The notes under the pieces: generated by a model
What the model was told of the DNA's origin: nothing
Databases searched by the model: none
What the model saw: only the letters and a program-made list of their open reading frames with translations
Source of the DNA: JBDKVA01 sp039679375
Lineage (GTDB): Bacteria; Bacillota; Clostridia; Acetivibrionales; DTU013
Assembly: GCA_039679375.1 (NCBI GenBank)
Contig: JBDKVA010000112.1
Span: 1-5,605, forward strand
DNA length: 5,605 nucleotides
Reading direction: 5' to 3'
Made by a program: the position numbers and the translations under genes
Shown: in pieces, positions 5,116 through 5,605 of the stretch
Layout: each line of letters opens with the position of its first letter
Position numbering within the stretch: the stretch's first letter is position 1

Positions 5116-5605
5116 TTGGATTTTCGCCAATTGCATTATATGCTGAAAGTAGCAGAAGAAAAAAGCTTTTCTAAGGCGGCAAAAAAATTGTATATATCTC
5201 AGCCGTCTCTCAGTCAATACATCTCCAATGTTGAACAACAGCTGGGCGTTCGTTTATTTGACAGAACAACGAATCCCCTTACGCTGACTTATGCAGGAGA
5301 ATTATACGAAGAGACAGCCAAAAATATATTGTATTTAAAAGATCAATTATTGTCGCAAATGGATGATATCGCCAATCTCCAGCGCGGCCATATTACGATT
5401 GGAATTTCTCCTTTTCGCAGCACCTACTTTTTACCGACCATTCTCCCGTTATTTAAAAAAAACTACCCCGGTATTGACGTCAGCCTTGCAGAGGGCACCA
5501 TGGCCGAGCTGCTGGAGCTGGCAATCAACGGGGCTACTGATTTTTCGATCATGACCTTGCCGATTCCCGGAGAGTTGATGTCATATGATCCGATTATGAC
5601 CGAAG
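5116..5605 (+). CDS. LysR-type transcriptional regulator (5' part, runs off right edge)
   Basis: The first 163 codons of a LysR-family regulator are present and open to the window end. Residues 1-60 form the typical winged helix-turn-helix: DFRQLHYMLKVAEEKSFSKAA (2-22), ISQPSLSQYISNVEQQLGV (27-45, recognition helix) and LFDRT (47-51). The linker helix follows to about residue 90. The effector domain then opens with RGHITIGISPF and a PxILPLFKKNYPGI segment typical of the family. The start is TTG, supported by an AGGAGGG site 7 nt upstream and an in-frame stop just before it. Full-length relatives have about 290-310 residues, so nearly half is missing. Its divergent position suggests it controls the citrate lyase operon and perhaps itself, with citrate or a related acid as possible effector. 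That role is inferred from position only. Confidence 0.93.
   Translation, partial: MDFRQLHYMLKVAEEKSFSKAAKKLYISQPSLSQYISNVEQQLGVRLFDRTTNPLTLTYAGELYEETAKNILYLKDQLLSQMDDIANLQRGHITIGISPFRSTYFLPTILPLFKKNYPGIDVSLAEGTMAELLELAINGATDFSIMTLPIPGELMSYDPIMTE

Overview
The window holds most of a citrate lyase (citrate fermentation) gene cluster. On the minus strand, in transcription order, it reads: CitT-like DASS/SLC13 carboxylate transporter (4838 to 3393), citD (acyl carrier protein), citE (beta subunit), citF (alpha subunit) and the 5' part of citX, which runs off the left edge. Divergent to these, on the plus strand, a LysR-type regulator starts with TTG at 5116 and runs off the right edge. No RNA gene, mobile element or CRISPR array is visible.

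The organism looks like a moderately AT-rich, Firmicutes-like anaerobe. The evidence is the strong purine-rich Shine-Dalgarno sites (GGGGAGG, GGGGGAGG, AGGAGGG), a TTG start, and proteins close to the citrate lyase family as found in fermentative bacteria. A Negativicute or Clostridium relative is plausible, but this is inference.

Layout, left to right. 1-397: citX, partial, minus. 398-555: non-coding, with two hairpins, a 14-bp palindrome and a possible weak promoter for citX. 556-2996: citF and citE. The citDEF genes are joined by TAATG stop/start overlaps at 2106 and 2996. 2996-3292: citD. 3293-3392: 100-bp gap. 3393-4838: transporter. 4839-5115: 277-bp divergent control region with several dyads. 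5116-5605: LysR regulator, partial.

How the genes work together. The transporter probably imports citrate, perhaps in exchange for succinate or a related dicarboxylate. The CitD-CitE-CitF complex splits citrate into acetate and oxaloacetate. CitX attaches the phosphoribosyl-dephospho-CoA prosthetic group to CitD Ser14. The acetylating ligase (citC) and the prosthetic-group precursor synthase (citG) are also needed; neither is in the window, so they may lie beyond the left edge or elsewhere. The LysR protein probably controls the divergent operon.

Nothing here amounts to a clearly new system. The points most worth a second look are the structured citF-citX spacer, the atypical substrate-loop residues of CitE, and the dyads in the divergent control region.
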